Shown here: piece after piece, positions 1 through 7,763 of the stretch
How positions within the stretch are numbered: position 1 is the stretch's first letter
Layout of the letters: each line of letters starts with the position of its first letter
DNA from: Hymenobacter oligotrophus
GTDB lineage: Bacteria; Bacteroidota; Bacteroidia; Cytophagales; Hymenobacteraceae
Direction: 5' to 3'
Assembly: GCF_003574965.1 (NCBI RefSeq)
Contig: NZ_CP032317.1
Span: 3,720,001 to 3,784,000 of the forward strand
DNA length: 64,000 bases
Made by a program: the position numbers and the translations under genes
The notes under the pieces: generated by a model
Database searches by the model: none
The model's input: only the letters and a program-made list of their open reading frames with translations
Told to the model about the DNA's origin: nothing

Positions 1-635
1 TGCGGGCCGTCGGTAAAGGTGAGCGTGGCTTCGGCCGCGTCGGTGGCGGTGTTGATAACGGTTACGGAGTTCTCGTCGGAGTTGGGCACGTACAGCTTGC
101 CGTTGGCCAGCAAGGGTTGCTCGGGGTTTCGGCCCACGTCGATGGTTTTGGTAACCTGGTAGGTGTTCAGATCGATAACCGACACACGCCCGGCAGTGTA
201 GTTGGGGTAGCTGCCCTGCCACTCGGTTACATATGCCTTGTTGGCGGGGCCGGCCACTAGGTAGCGCGGCTGCGAGAGGTTGCCAATTTGGCCCACCGAA
301 CGGAAGTCGGCAGCGTTTACAATCTCCACTTTGCCGCTGTTGTTGGCCACGATGTACAGCTTATCGCCGATGGGCGTAACCGACTGCACCACGTCGCCGG
401 CCGCGCGGCCGTTGGCGCGCCGGAAGGGGTCTTTGTCGGCTTGCTTGTTGGGCTTGTCGTAAGCCGTAACCGAGCCGCTGGGCGTGCCATAGTTGCCTTG
501 GTTGGCCACGTACACCGCTTTGGTTACCTGCGGAGCCGGCTGCTCTTTGTTGTCGTCGGAGGGGTTGCAGGCGCCCAGCAGGAGGGCTGTTGCTACCAGC
601 GCGGGTAGCCACGGGCGGCGCATCAAAAGTTGCAT
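1..635 (-). CDS. BtuG/YncE-like surface lipoprotein (DUF5074-type beta-propeller), C-terminus outside window
   Basis: Partial gene read on the minus strand; its 3' part lies beyond base 1. The ATG at 635 opens a lipoprotein signal peptide with lipobox LLLGAC, Cys about residue 21. The acidic residues after the Cys (NPSDDNKE) resemble the lipoprotein export signal that sends Bacteroidota lipoproteins to the cell surface. The mature part carries beta-propeller style repeats (KAVYVANQG, DKLYIVANNSGKVEIVN, KLYVPNSDENSVTVIN), as in YncE/DUF5074 proteins. It follows the BtuB gene by 53 bases in the same direction and so lies under the same cobalamin riboswitch. In Bacteroides, BtuG is a surface propeller that binds vitamin B12 and sits on BtuB. 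The same role here is inference from family plus context. Confidence 0.8.
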   Translation of the reverse strand, partial: MQLLMRRPWLPALVATALLLGACNPSDDNKEQPAPQVTKAVYVANQGNYGTPSGSVTAYDKPNKQADKDPFRRANGRAAGDVVQSVTPIGDKLYIVANNSGKVEIVNAADFRSVGQIGNLSQPRYLVAGPANKAYVTEWQGSYPNYTAGRVSVIDLNTYQVTKTIDVGRNPEQPLLANGKLYVPNSDENSVTVINTATDAAEATLTFTDGP

Positions 636-688
636 GTTTGCGGAAGTGAGTGTAGTGAAAGAGAATGATGTGGTTCAGCCGGAAGCCA

Positions 689-2644
689 CTAGTGCCAACC
701 TAGGCGCAGGCTCAGCAAAGCCGAGCGGCCAGGCATGGCACGGCCGGCGTAGTTCTGGTAACTTTTGTTGGTGAGGTTATAGCCCTGCACCAAGCCTGTG
801 AGGGTGTAGCGCCCTAGGTGCATGGTGCGGCCGGCGCTAGCGTGCAGCAAAGCGTAGCCGGGCAGGTAGTCATCGGCCGAGGCGGTAGTGTAGCGGTAGC
901 CCGTAAACACACCATTAAGGGTAAGCTGCCAATTGCGCCATGCGTGTTGCGTACCCACCGAAGCCGAGTGGAGCGGCACGTAGCGCAACTGATTGCCAAT
1001 GGGGTCGAGGTCGGCGGCGTAGCCGCTTACCTTACGGGCTTGGGTATAGGCGTAAGCCGCCGTGGCGCTAAGCCAGTACCGGCCTAAGTGCAGTTGAGCT
1101 TGCGTACTGGCCTCGAGGCCACGGCTGCGCACGCGGCGCACGTTGCGCGGCGCCAGCGTAGGTGCTTCAATCCACTCTACCCAGTTATCAACCAGTAAGC
1201 TGTAGGCCGTCAGGTCGGCTTGCAGGGCTACGGGCAATTGCGTGCCCAGCAAAGCTTCGTAGTGCAGCCCGCCTTCGTAGCCGACGCCGGTTTCGGGCAG
1301 TAATTCCTGGCGTTCTACACCGCCCCAGTACCGCTCGTTCAGGGTAGGCGCACGGTAGCTCCGGGCCGCGTTGGCTTTCAGCCAGAGCTGCTGTTGCTGC
1401 CTGCGCCACAGCTGGTATTCGGCACCTAGGGTTGGCGCTACGGGGGCGCGCCGGCCGGGCAGCACGGCCTGGCGCGCGTTTAGCGTAAGGCGTAGGCGGG
1501 CCGTGGGGTCGTAGCGCAGCAGGGCAAAGCCGGCGTAGCGTTGCTCGGTAATGTGCCGCCGGTAGCCATCCACATCGGCCACGAAGTGTTGGGCCTCGGC
1601 GCCCAGGCGCAAGCTGGCATTGGGGCGCCACTGCAGGGTGTGCTCGGCTTGGGCCTGCCACACCACCGTAGCCGAGTTGCTGGGCTGTACATTGTCGTTG
1701 TAGTAGCGAATATTGTCGGCGAAGCGGGCGGCGCGCACGGTGGTTTCGCTGTGGGTTCCGCGCCGGCGGTAACCCAGTACCACCCGGCCGCTCTCATCCT
1801 GCTGGCGGGCGTGTGCATCAACCGAACCAACGGATGGCTGAATTTCGCGGTCGGAGCGGGTAAACCACGCCGCACCCGTTAGCTCGGCTTTAGGGCTGAG
1901 CTGCAAGCTGAGCTGCTGCGTAAAGCTGCTTTGCTGCAACGCTGCGCTGGCTTGGCGCCGCCGTACGGGGCCACCGAAGTCGAGAGCGGTGTACGGGAAG
2001 TTGTTTTCGGAGGAGCGCACCAGCAGGCTGGTTTGCACAGCCACGTGCTCGTCGCGGTGGATGCCGTCGAAGCTCACGGCGCCGTAGCCGAAACTGCCCG
2101 CCTCAAGAGTAGCGCTTACCTGCTGGCCCAGCCTAGGTGTGGCCGAGCCCAGCACCACGGCGCCACCCATGGCGCCGGTACCGTAAAGCGCAGCGGCAGG
2201 GCCGTGCTGCACGCTTATTTGTTTCACCGAGGTCACGGGCAGCAGCGCCATGTCGGCCTCGCCGAGGGTAGGAAAGTTAATGCTGAAGCCATTCCAGAGC
2301 ACGGCCGTATGCCGCCCCGAGGTGCCCCTGATCGAGAGCGTAGCCAACTGCCCCGGGCCGTAAGTGCGCAGGTACAGCGGTGTGCGGGCCGATAATGCAT
2401 CGGCCACCGAAGCCGATTTAAACGGCGCCAGCGCGGCCGAGTCGAGCACGGTAAAGCGGCTGCCGGCGGCATAGCGCGTGGGGCGCAAGCCCTGCACTTG
2501 TACTGATGGCAGCACTTGCCGAGCCGTATCGGGTGGGGTAGGGGAGCGTTGTGCTTGCGCCTGGGTACTAGCCGAGGTGCTGAGCAATAATGCTGCCGTA
2601 GCCCAGCCGCTGCCCAGCAGCCGGAAGGGGGGGAAAGTGTACAT
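689..2644 (-). CDS. btuB: TonB-dependent receptor, BtuB-type (cobalamin)
   Basis: About 651 residues. A signal peptide covers roughly residues 1-30. An N-terminal plug domain follows (to about residue 160) with the typical stretches LSIRGTSGRHTAVLWNG and GPAAALYGTGAMGGAV. The rest is a long beta-barrel rich in alternating aromatic strands, ending in LRLGWH. I chose the ATG at 2644; an in-frame TTG at 2653 would add three residues, but it lies inside the hairpin that abuts this ATG. The gene would import vitamin B12 or another corrinoid across the outer membrane using TonB energy. The substrate is inferred from the cobalamin riboswitch upstream and the BtuG-like lipoprotein downstream. Otherwise it is a generic TonB receptor with a barrel too variable to assign by eye. 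Confidence 0.9.
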   Translation of the reverse strand: MYTFPPFRLLGSGWATAALLLSTSASTQAQAQRSPTPPDTARQVLPSVQVQGLRPTRYAAGSRFTVLDSAALAPFKSASVADALSARTPLYLRTYGPGQLATLSIRGTSGRHTAVLWNGFSINFPTLGEADMALLPVTSVKQISVQHGPAAALYGTGAMGGAVVLGSATPRLGQQVSATLEAGSFGYGAVSFDGIHRDEHVAVQTSLLVRSSENNFPYTALDFGGPVRRRQASAALQQSSFTQQLSLQLSPKAELTGAAWFTRSDREIQPSVGSVDAHARQQDESGRVVLGYRRRGTHSETTVRAARFADNIRYYNDNVQPSNSATVVWQAQAEHTLQWRPNASLRLGAEAQHFVADVDGYRRHITEQRYAGFALLRYDPTARLRLTLNARQAVLPGRRAPVAPTLGAEYQLWRRQQQQLWLKANAARSYRAPTLNERYWGGVERQELLPETGVGYEGGLHYEALLGTQLPVALQADLTAYSLLVDNWVEWIEAPTLAPRNVRRVRSRGLEASTQAQLHLGRYWLSATAAYAYTQARKVSGYAADLDPIGNQLRYVPLHSASVGTQHAWRNWQLTLNGVFTGYRYTTASADDYLPGYALLHASAGRTMHLGRYTLTGLVQGYNLTNKSYQNYAGRAMPGRSALLSLRLGWH

Positions 2645-2646
2645 CC

Positions 2647-2680
2647 GAACCAAAATTTTCGGGGTCGAAAAATTCGGTTC
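2647..2680 (-). promoter_or_regulatory. Start-sequestering hairpin of the btuB leader (expression platform candidate)
   Basis: A 15-base stem (2647-2661 with 2666-2680; one G-T wobble and one mismatch) closes over a 4-base loop and ends two bases before the btuB ATG. It has no T run, so it looks like a translational switch that hides the ribosome entry site rather than a terminator. That it is the output stage of the upstream riboswitch is inference. Confidence 0.55.
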
Positions 2681-2813
2681 AGAACCCTGCGCGCAACCCG
2701 TAAGGCCACTCGCAAAGCCGAGTCAGAATCAGGGAAAATAGCCCGTTGCGGCAACTTCGGGCCGAAATCGATTCATTCTCCGCCCGTCCTCCGCAGGCGC
2801 CGAACACTAGAGT

Positions 2814-3013
2814 TGCACGGGCAGGTCTCCTGACTTGCTTCGGCGCCGGGCGGCCTTCCCATTCCTCCAGCCTAGGTGGCTTTCGCAGGAACAGTGGCGA
2901 AGAGAGGCTCGGCGCAGGGTACGGTGAAGCTCACAGTTGCGGGGACAGTCGCCGAATCTCACGGCATTCCCTTTTCAGCCTCGCCCCACAATCGGGGTTT
3001 GGCCACCCATGCA
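2814..3013 (-). promoter_or_regulatory. Cobalamin (B12) riboswitch
   Basis: Read on the minus strand, this leader has the hallmarks of the cobalamin riboswitch in order: an outer P1 stem (3006-3013 with 2814-2821), the GGGAATGCCGTGAGAT segment, the CCCCGCAACTGTGA segment, GCCACTG, a GGGAAGGCCG element, and the B12 box AGTCAGGAGACCTGCC near the 3' end. It starts about five bases after a TATCTTTG promoter element and precedes btuB by 169 bases. Known members reduce expression of B12 uptake genes when adenosylcobalamin is bound. Confidence 0.95.
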
Positions 3014-3017
3014 CCAG

Positions 3018-3025
3018 CAAAGATA
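3018..3025 (-). promoter_or_regulatory. -7 promoter element for the btuB riboswitch transcript
   Basis: TATCTTTG on the minus strand matches the Bacteroidota -7 consensus TAnnTTTG. It ends five bases before the first riboswitch stem, so the transcript would start at that stem. I see no good -33 TTTG at the usual distance. Confidence 0.6.
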
Positions 3026-3075
3026 CGCAGCGTTTCGGATTTGCTTGATTACACGGATTTTTTGCACACGCGTGT

Positions 3076-3083
3076 TATCCTTG
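3076..3083 (+). promoter_or_regulatory. Candidate -7 promoter element for the alkyladenine glycosylase gene
   Basis: TATCCTTG differs from TAnnTTTG by one base and lies 45 bases before the ATG at 3129. It is divergent from the btuB promoter about 50 bases away. No convincing -33 element. Confidence 0.4.
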
Positions 3084-3128
3084 CGGCAAACATAACCGCA
3101 CGCGGACCACAGCTACGTATAGCCGAGC

Positions 3129-3728
3129 ATGAAGCTTACGCACGACTACTACCGCCAGCCCGATGTGGTGGCGCTGGCCCGCGACATGCTCGGCAAATAC
3201 CTGTTTAGTTGCATCGATGGGGTGCTGACCGGTGGCCGCATTGTTGAGACGGAAGCCTATGCCCACATAGGCGACCAAGCCTGTCACTCGCACCTAGGGC
3301 GTTTCACCAAGCGCACCAGCGTGATGTACGAAGCCGGTGGGGTGGCCTATGTGTACCTCATCTACGGCCGCTACGCCCTGTTCAATATCATCACCAACGA
3401 AGCCGGCAAGGCCGACGCGGTGCTGATTCGGGGGATCGAGCCTACCGAGGGCGTAGCCGAAATGCAACTGCGCAGGGGCATCACCAGCGCCACGCCCAAG
3501 CTTACCGCCGGCCCGGGTTTACTCACGCAGGCCCTAGGTATCAGCACCAAGCACTACGGCACCGACCTCACCGGCAACCTCATCTGGCTCGAAGACCTAG
3601 GCGAGCAAGTGCCCGATGAGCAAGTAGTAGTCAGCCCCCGCGTAGGCATCGACTACGCCGGCGACGATGCCGCGCTGCCGTGGCGTTTCCGCATACGGGG
3701 CAGTAAATGGACGAGCCCAGCCAAGTAA
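3129..3728 (+). CDS. mpg: DNA-3-methyladenine glycosylase (AAG/MPG family)
   Basis: 199 residues, normal for the bacterial family. It removes alkylated purines such as 3-methyladenine from DNA, the first step of base excision repair. The active-site segment RIVETEAY is intact: Glu42 corresponds to catalytic Glu125 of human AAG, Tyr44 to Tyr127 and His53 to His136. The core stretch VYLIYGRYALFNI is also present. The gene is monocistronic: divergent from btuB and convergent with the next gene, from which it is separated by a perfect 25-bp hairpin. Confidence 0.93.
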   Translation: MKLTHDYYRQPDVVALARDMLGKYLFSCIDGVLTGGRIVETEAYAHIGDQACHSHLGRFTKRTSVMYEAGGVAYVYLIYGRYALFNIITNEAGKADAVLIRGIEPTEGVAEMQLRRGITSATPKLTAGPGLLTQALGISTKHYGTDLTGNLIWLEDLGEQVPDEQVVVSPRVGIDYAGDDAALPWRFRIRGSKWTSPAK

Positions 3729-3733
3729 GCAAG

Positions 3734-3785
3734 GCAATAAGCGAAAGCGCCCGAACCACCTGGTTCGGGCGCTTTCGCTTATTGC
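3734..3785. terminator. Bidirectional terminator hairpin
   Basis: Perfect 25-bp inverted repeat (3734-3758 with 3761-3785) between two convergent genes. It overlaps the last codons of the minus-strand methyltransferase and starts five bases after the glycosylase stop. Confidence 0.85.
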
Positions 3786-5002
3786 TGTTCGGAGCTTGTG
3801 CTTGGGTGATGGTTGAGCCGGTCGCAAACCAATACAATTAGGCGGCCGCGCAAATCGGTGGTGGCTAGCAAGTAGGTGGTACCGCCTTCCCGTATGCCCG
3901 TGCGGTACCGGAAATCGGCTACCGAGTCGGGGAAGTTGCGCACTGTTACGTGGGCTCTTTGGTCAGCATCGAGGTGGGCAAGTAGCTCCTTCTTGTCGTA
4001 TTTGCACACCGCCCGGCACTGGAATATGCGGCCCGGGAAATCCTCGCGCAGCGTGTGCGAGGTGTACAGGTGGCTGTGCTGGTGCAGCTTCAAGAGGTTG
4101 TAACTAGCCCCAACGCTCTTAAACCCGCCGGCCTTTAGCACGGCCACGTTGGGCTCGTAGATGTAGGTCTGCGGTTCGGCGTAGCGCGGTGTAGCCTTGG
4201 CTTCGCGGGTGCGGTTGGTACGGAAGGATTGCTCGCGCCCGTCGCGCATTAAGTTGATGGTCAGGCGTTCCGGGTCTACGGCTGCTTCCTGCCCCAACTC
4301 ATAAAGCACTTCTTTGCACTCGTTATCCACGGCTACTACCCACAACCGGCGTACGCGGCCAAGCTCCTGCAGCGCCTGCTCCACATCGAGCATGGGCGAG
4401 GTTTTCAGCAAAATGCGCTCGGCTTTGCGCAGCAGCAACGGCAGCAGGCGCAGCACGTCGGGCTCGCAGTCGGCCAACCGAAAGATCTTCTTATCGGCGG
4501 TGTCGCGGCGGGCCGGGTCGAGGTACAGCCAGTTAAAGTAGCCGTCGGGCTGCTCGCGCAACCACGCGGCTGCGTCGCCCACGTGCACCTGCACGTTGCC
4601 AATGCCCAATATACCGAGGTTGTGGCGCACCACCTCGGCCAGCTGCGCGTTACGCTCCACGTAGTGCACCTCGCCTACTTGCTGGGCAAAGTGGCTGGTA
4701 TCTACCCCAAAGCCACCGGTAAGGTCGGCAACGCGGGCGCCTGCTACCAACTCGGCCTTAAACGCAGCCGTGCGAGCCGACGAAGCTTGCTCAACAGATA
4801 AGGAAGCCGGAAATACCAGATCGGGGTTGGCAGCCCAAGCAGGCAGCTTGGCTTTGGCCTTTTGGCGCGCCTGAATCTGCTGCACCAATTCGCGTACGGG
4901 CAGATCGGGGTAGCGCCGGGCTTGCAGCGCCAGCGTAGCAGGGTCATCGTGCAGATGCTCGGCTACGTACTGCCGAGCCGCTGCCGACAGCGAAACATCC
5001 AT
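3779..5002 (-). CDS. Class I SAM-dependent methyltransferase with THUMP-like domain
   Basis: 407 residues from the ATG at 5002; a GTG one codon upstream is a less likely start. A Rossmann methyltransferase core begins near residue 90 with motif I VADLTGGFGVD, followed by the acidic loop HYVERNAQ and a YLDPARRD motif near residue 160. The C-terminal third, with IYEPNVAVLKAGGFK and FPGRIF, matches the THUMP-like domain found with this enzyme type in Bacteroidota. The substrate is not known to me; a nucleic acid, probably RNA, is plausible from the family. The gene runs alone, convergent with mpg and 47 bases from the next minus-strand gene upstream. Confidence 0.8.
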   Translation of the reverse strand: MDVSLSAAARQYVAEHLHDDPATLALQARRYPDLPVRELVQQIQARQKAKAKLPAWAANPDLVFPASLSVEQASSARTAAFKAELVAGARVADLTGGFGVDTSHFAQQVGEVHYVERNAQLAEVVRHNLGILGIGNVQVHVGDAAAWLREQPDGYFNWLYLDPARRDTADKKIFRLADCEPDVLRLLPLLLRKAERILLKTSPMLDVEQALQELGRVRRLWVVAVDNECKEVLYELGQEAAVDPERLTINLMRDGREQSFRTNRTREAKATPRYAEPQTYIYEPNVAVLKAGGFKSVGASYNLLKLHQHSHLYTSHTLREDFPGRIFQCRAVCKYDKKELLAHLDADQRAHVTVRNFPDSVADFRYRTGIREGGTTYLLATTDLRGRLIVLVCDRLNHHPSTSSEQQ

Positions 5003-5030
5003 CACAGTCGAAATGCGCTTTTTAACAGCG

Positions 5031-5038
5031 CTAAGGTA
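5031..5038 (-). promoter_or_regulatory. Weak -7 promoter candidate for the THUMP-like methyltransferase
   Basis: TACCTTAG on the minus strand, one mismatch to TAnnTTTG, 28 bases before the ATG at 5002. No -33 element seen. Confidence 0.3.
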
Positions 5039-5049
5039 AGCAGCCTAGG

Positions 5050-5667
5050 TTAGCGCAGCGTCCAGCCCACGAGCAGCTGCGGACGACCGGTGGGTGCCGT
5101 CACGCCCAGCACATCGGGCTTAACCTGCATAAATCCCATACGGCGCGCCGACGGCAAGGTGGCGTTGTGCGCCTCTACCGCCCGAATAAAATGCTCGTTG
5201 GTGCGGTGGGTAATCAGCGCGTTGCTGAGCAAGCTGCCAATGGCTACCCCAATAGCTACCTTTTGGGTATTGTTGAAGTATTGTTGCTCATCGCCGCTCA
5301 GTACCTGCTGAGCGTACACGCCCGCCGCACCCATAAATACGGCCCGCTCGCCCAGCAGCATCCACTTTTGGCGGCGGTAGCGGTTAAGGCTAGCCAACGC
5401 TTCGGCGTCGTGAGCTACACAGGGGCGCAGGCGCTGGCCAAAGAATCCGGCGTTCTGGTAATCTTCGGTGTTGCCCGTAGCAAACCAGAAATTTTTCTGG
5501 CGGCCGTTCAGCCCGCGGTCTTGGTCTTCGGGGCTTAGTTTAATGTACTGAACCGGCTTTTTGGGCGCTTGGGCATGCGCGACACCCGCCAGGCCCAGTG
5601 CCAGCGGCAACGACAAAGCAAAACGGCGGCTTCTAGGTGCAAAAGCCAGCGAGAAGGATAGGAGCAT
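5050..5667 (-). CDS. Secreted or periplasmic protein of unknown function
   Basis: About 205 residues from the ATG at 5667. I prefer this start over a GTG at 5691 because TACCTTTG ends exactly four bases before the ATG and a signal peptide begins there (hydrophobic stretch ending AGVAHAQA, cleavage about residue 33). The mature protein has a weakly hydrophobic segment (VFMGAAGVYAQQVL) and a second one (VAIGVAIGSLLSNAL), so a membrane-associated role is possible. I recognise no domain. The end (RPQLLVGWTLR) resembles the last strand of a small outer-membrane barrel, but this is only an impression. Confidence 0.7.
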   Translation of the reverse strand: MLLSFSLAFAPRSRRFALSLPLALGLAGVAHAQAPKKPVQYIKLSPEDQDRGLNGRQKNFWFATGNTEDYQNAGFFGQRLRPCVAHDAEALASLNRYRRQKWMLLGERAVFMGAAGVYAQQVLSGDEQQYFNNTQKVAIGVAIGSLLSNALITHRTNEHFIRAVEAHNATLPSARRMGFMQVKPDVLGVTAPTGRPQLLVGWTLR

Positions 5668-5671
5668 GATG

Positions 5672-5679
5672 CAAAGGTA
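5672..5679 (-). promoter_or_regulatory. -7 promoter element directly in front of a start codon
   Basis: TACCTTTG on the minus strand is a full match to TAnnTTTG and is followed by exactly four bases and the ATG at 5667. Transcription would start at or next to the start codon, giving a leaderless mRNA. Confidence 0.6.
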
Positions 5680-5786
5680 GGTGGCAATCACCCAGAAATA
5701 ATTATATCTCTGGATATAATCCGCTCAACACTAGGCTGCCCCGATACGTTCGGAAATTCTTGAGTTTACCACAGCCCGTTGCTGCC

Positions 5787-5810
5787 GTTGGGTTTGGCCA
5801 TAAACCCAAC
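5787..5810. repeat. Inverted repeat upstream of ahcY
   Basis: Perfect 9-bp inverted repeat (5787-5795 and 5802-5810) around a 6-base loop, about 100 bases upstream of the ahcY promoter. It could be an operator or a hairpin. I do not recognise it as a known SAH or SAM riboswitch. Confidence 0.4.
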
Positions 5811-5912
5811 CTAGGCCCGGGCGGCCAGCAAGCCAACGAGCTAATAACTTGTTTTATACCTCTTTTATTGTTGCCTGCGAACCACTTGCCTCTCCTAGGT
5901 GCCTGCCTGCCG

Positions 5913-5947
5913 TTTGCTGGCAAAGGCCAACAAATTGGCTACCTTTG
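5913..5947 (+). promoter_or_regulatory. ahcY promoter
   Basis: TTTG at 5913-5916 and TACCTTTG at 5940-5947 form a Bacteroidota-type promoter with 23 bases between the elements, at the long end of the usual range. The ahcY ATG follows 27 bases later. Confidence 0.65.
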
Positions 5948-5974
5948 TGGTTGGATTGCGAAAATTCCAATATT

Positions 5975-7285
5975 ATGGTTGAGACGACCTACGTACCTTA
6001 CAAGGTAAAAGACATTTCGCTGGCCGAGTGGGGCCGCAAGGAAATCCGCTTGGCCGAGGCTGAAATGCCGGGCCTGATGGCCTTGCGCGCGCAGTACGGC
6101 GCCAGCAAGCCCCTGCAAGGTGCCCGCATTGCCGGCTGCTTGCACATGACCATCCAAACGGCTGTACTCATCGAAACACTGAAGGAGCTGGGCGCCGACG
6201 TAACCTGGTCGTCGTGCAACATCTTCTCGACGCAAGACCACGCCGCCGCAGCTATTGCCGCCGCCGGCACGCCAGTGTACGCTTGGAAGGGCATGAACGA
6301 AGAAGAATTCAACTGGTGCATTGAGCAGACGTTGTTCTTCGGCGAGGAGCGCCAGCCCCTGAATATGATCCTTGACGACGGCGGCGACCTCACCAACATG
6401 GTGCTCGACCGCTACCCCGAACTGGTGTCTGGCATCCGCGGTATCTCGGAGGAAACGACTACCGGCGTGCTGCGCCTCGTGGAGCGCATGAAGGCTGGCA
6501 AACTGCCGCTGCCCGCTATCAACATCAACGACTCGGTTACCAAGTCGAAGTTTGATAACAAGTACGGCTGCAAAGAGTCGGCTGTGGACGCTATCCGCCG
6601 CGCTACCGACGTAATGATGGCCGGCAAAGTAGCCGTTGTAGCCGGCTACGGCGACGTAGGAAAAGGTACCGCCGCCTCGTTGCGTGGTGCTGGCGCCCGC
6701 GTTATCGTAACGGAAATCGATCCGATTTGCGCCCTGCAGGCTGCTATGGACGGCTACCCCGTGAAGAAGATGGCCAACGCCGTGAAAGAGGCTGACATTG
6801 TCATCACCGCCACCGGCAACTGCGACATCGTAACCGAGGAGCACTTCCGGGCCCTGAAGGACAAGGCTATCGTCTGCAACATCGGTCACTTCGACGATGA
6901 AATCGATATGGCTTGGCTGAACCAGAACTACGGCCACACCAAGGACACCGTGAAGCCGCAGGTTGACATTTACACTATCGAGGGCAAAGAGGTAATCATT
7001 CTGGCTGAAGGCCGCCTCGTGAACCTGGGCTGTGCTACCGGCCACCCCTCGTTCGTAATGTCGAACTCATTCACGAACCAAACGCTGGCGCAACTGGAGC
7101 TGTGGCAGAACCACGGCCAGTACGAGAACAAGGTGTACACCCTGCCCAAGCACCTCGACGAAATGGTTGCTCGCCTGCACCTTGAGAAAATCGGTGTAGA
7201 GCTCGAGGAGCTCAACGACAAGCAAGCCGGCTACATCGGCGTAGCTGTGGAAGGCCCGTTCAAATCGGACCTGTACCGCTACTAA
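5975..7285 (+). CDS. ahcY: Adenosylhomocysteinase (S-adenosylhomocysteine hydrolase)
   Basis: 436 residues from the ATG at 5975; the longer open frame from 5849 would place the promoter inside the gene. The enzyme splits S-adenosylhomocysteine into homocysteine and adenosine, clearing the product of methyl transfer reactions. Visible motifs are the substrate-side segments [13 protein letters not shown] (residues 77-89) and DDGGDLT (134-140), the SVTKSKFDN segment (187-195), and the NAD-binding loop GYGDVGKG (224-231). The C-terminus ends KSDLYRY, typical of the family. It is a single-gene unit with its own promoter and terminator. Confidence 0.97.
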   Translation: MVETTYVPYKVKDISLAEWGRKEIRLAEAEMPGLMALRAQYGASKPLQGARIAGCLHMTIQTAVLIETLKELGADVTWSSCNIFSTQDHAAAAIAAAGTPVYAWKGMNEEEFNWCIEQTLFFGEERQPLNMILDDGGDLTNMVLDRYPELVSGIRGISEETTTGVLRLVERMKAGKLPLPAININDSVTKSKFDNKYGCKESAVDAIRRATDVMMAGKVAVVAGYGDVGKGTAASLRGAGARVIVTEIDPICALQAAMDGYPVKKMANAVKEADIVITATGNCDIVTEEHFRALKDKAIVCNIGHFDDEIDMAWLNQNYGHTKDTVKPQVDIYTIEGKEVIILAEGRLVNLGCATGHPSFVMSNSFTNQTLAQLELWQNHGQYENKVYTLPKHLDEMVARLHLEKIGVELEELNDKQAGYIGVAVEGPFKSDLYRY

Positions 7286-7299
7286 GCGCTGCTTAGCCT

Positions 7300-7343
7300 A
7301 AGCAAAAAGCCCCGCCTGATGCGTCAGGCGGGGCTTTTTGCTT
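7300..7343 (+). terminator. Rho-independent terminator after ahcY
   Basis: Perfect 20-bp stem (7300-7319 with 7324-7343) whose ends supply A and T runs, so it can act in both directions. Confidence 0.9.
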
Positions 7344-7698
7344 GTTTGTAGTATGAAGTTTTAGATGTCAGATCAACAATTAGGTTGTCGAAGCTACTTA
7401 ATATGTATAGTATATATATGATCAAATTCAATGGGTTGAATGATAAAATTTTGAATAAGAGCGTTTTATTACAATGTCTTTTGCTTGGTACACAGATTCA
7501 TTCCGATTGGCTGCACTTGAAAGGGCTATGAATCCCACCGAGAAGGGGTATGTAATTCGGCAAGGCGGCTGAATATAGTAACTGCTAAACCTTGCGAGTG
7601 GACGAGAAACAAGGAGGATTGGCACAGCACCAAGTGTTATTCAGCACATTAAATAGTGATTTACGTTGGTAGTAGGACAAAGGTTTTAAAGTAGTTAT
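7344..7698. other. AT-rich spacer without a convincing gene
   Basis: About 355 bases clearly richer in A and T than the neighbours. The longest forward frame with an ATG (7474-7572, 32 residues, MSFAWYTDSFRLAALERAMN...) has no recognisable match and no clear upstream signals. Alternating TA runs near 7400-7420 may melt easily. It may be a remnant of transferred DNA. Confidence 0.4.
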
Positions 7699-7706
7699 TA
7701 CCTTTG
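7699..7706 (+). promoter_or_regulatory. -7 promoter element of the T9SS adhesin-like gene
   Basis: TACCTTTG, a full match to TAnnTTTG, lies 57 bases before the ATG at 7764. I see no -33 TTTG at the usual distance. Confidence 0.55.
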
Positions 7707-7763
7707 CGGCGTAGTGTGTTCCTGCCCTCGCGAAGCGATTCAATATACTTTTCATACCTTTTG

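Noticed and set aside
5692-5974. SAH or SAM riboswitch upstream of ahcY
   Set aside because: The only clear structure is one 9-bp inverted repeat before the promoter; none of the conserved segments of SAM or SAH riboswitches is visible and the transcribed leader is only about 25 bases.
5939-7045. Long minus-strand open frame of 368 codons opposite ahcY
   Set aside because: It lies antisense to a clear ahcY gene, has a His/Val/Ala-rich composition typical of a mirrored GC-biased gene and no family features.
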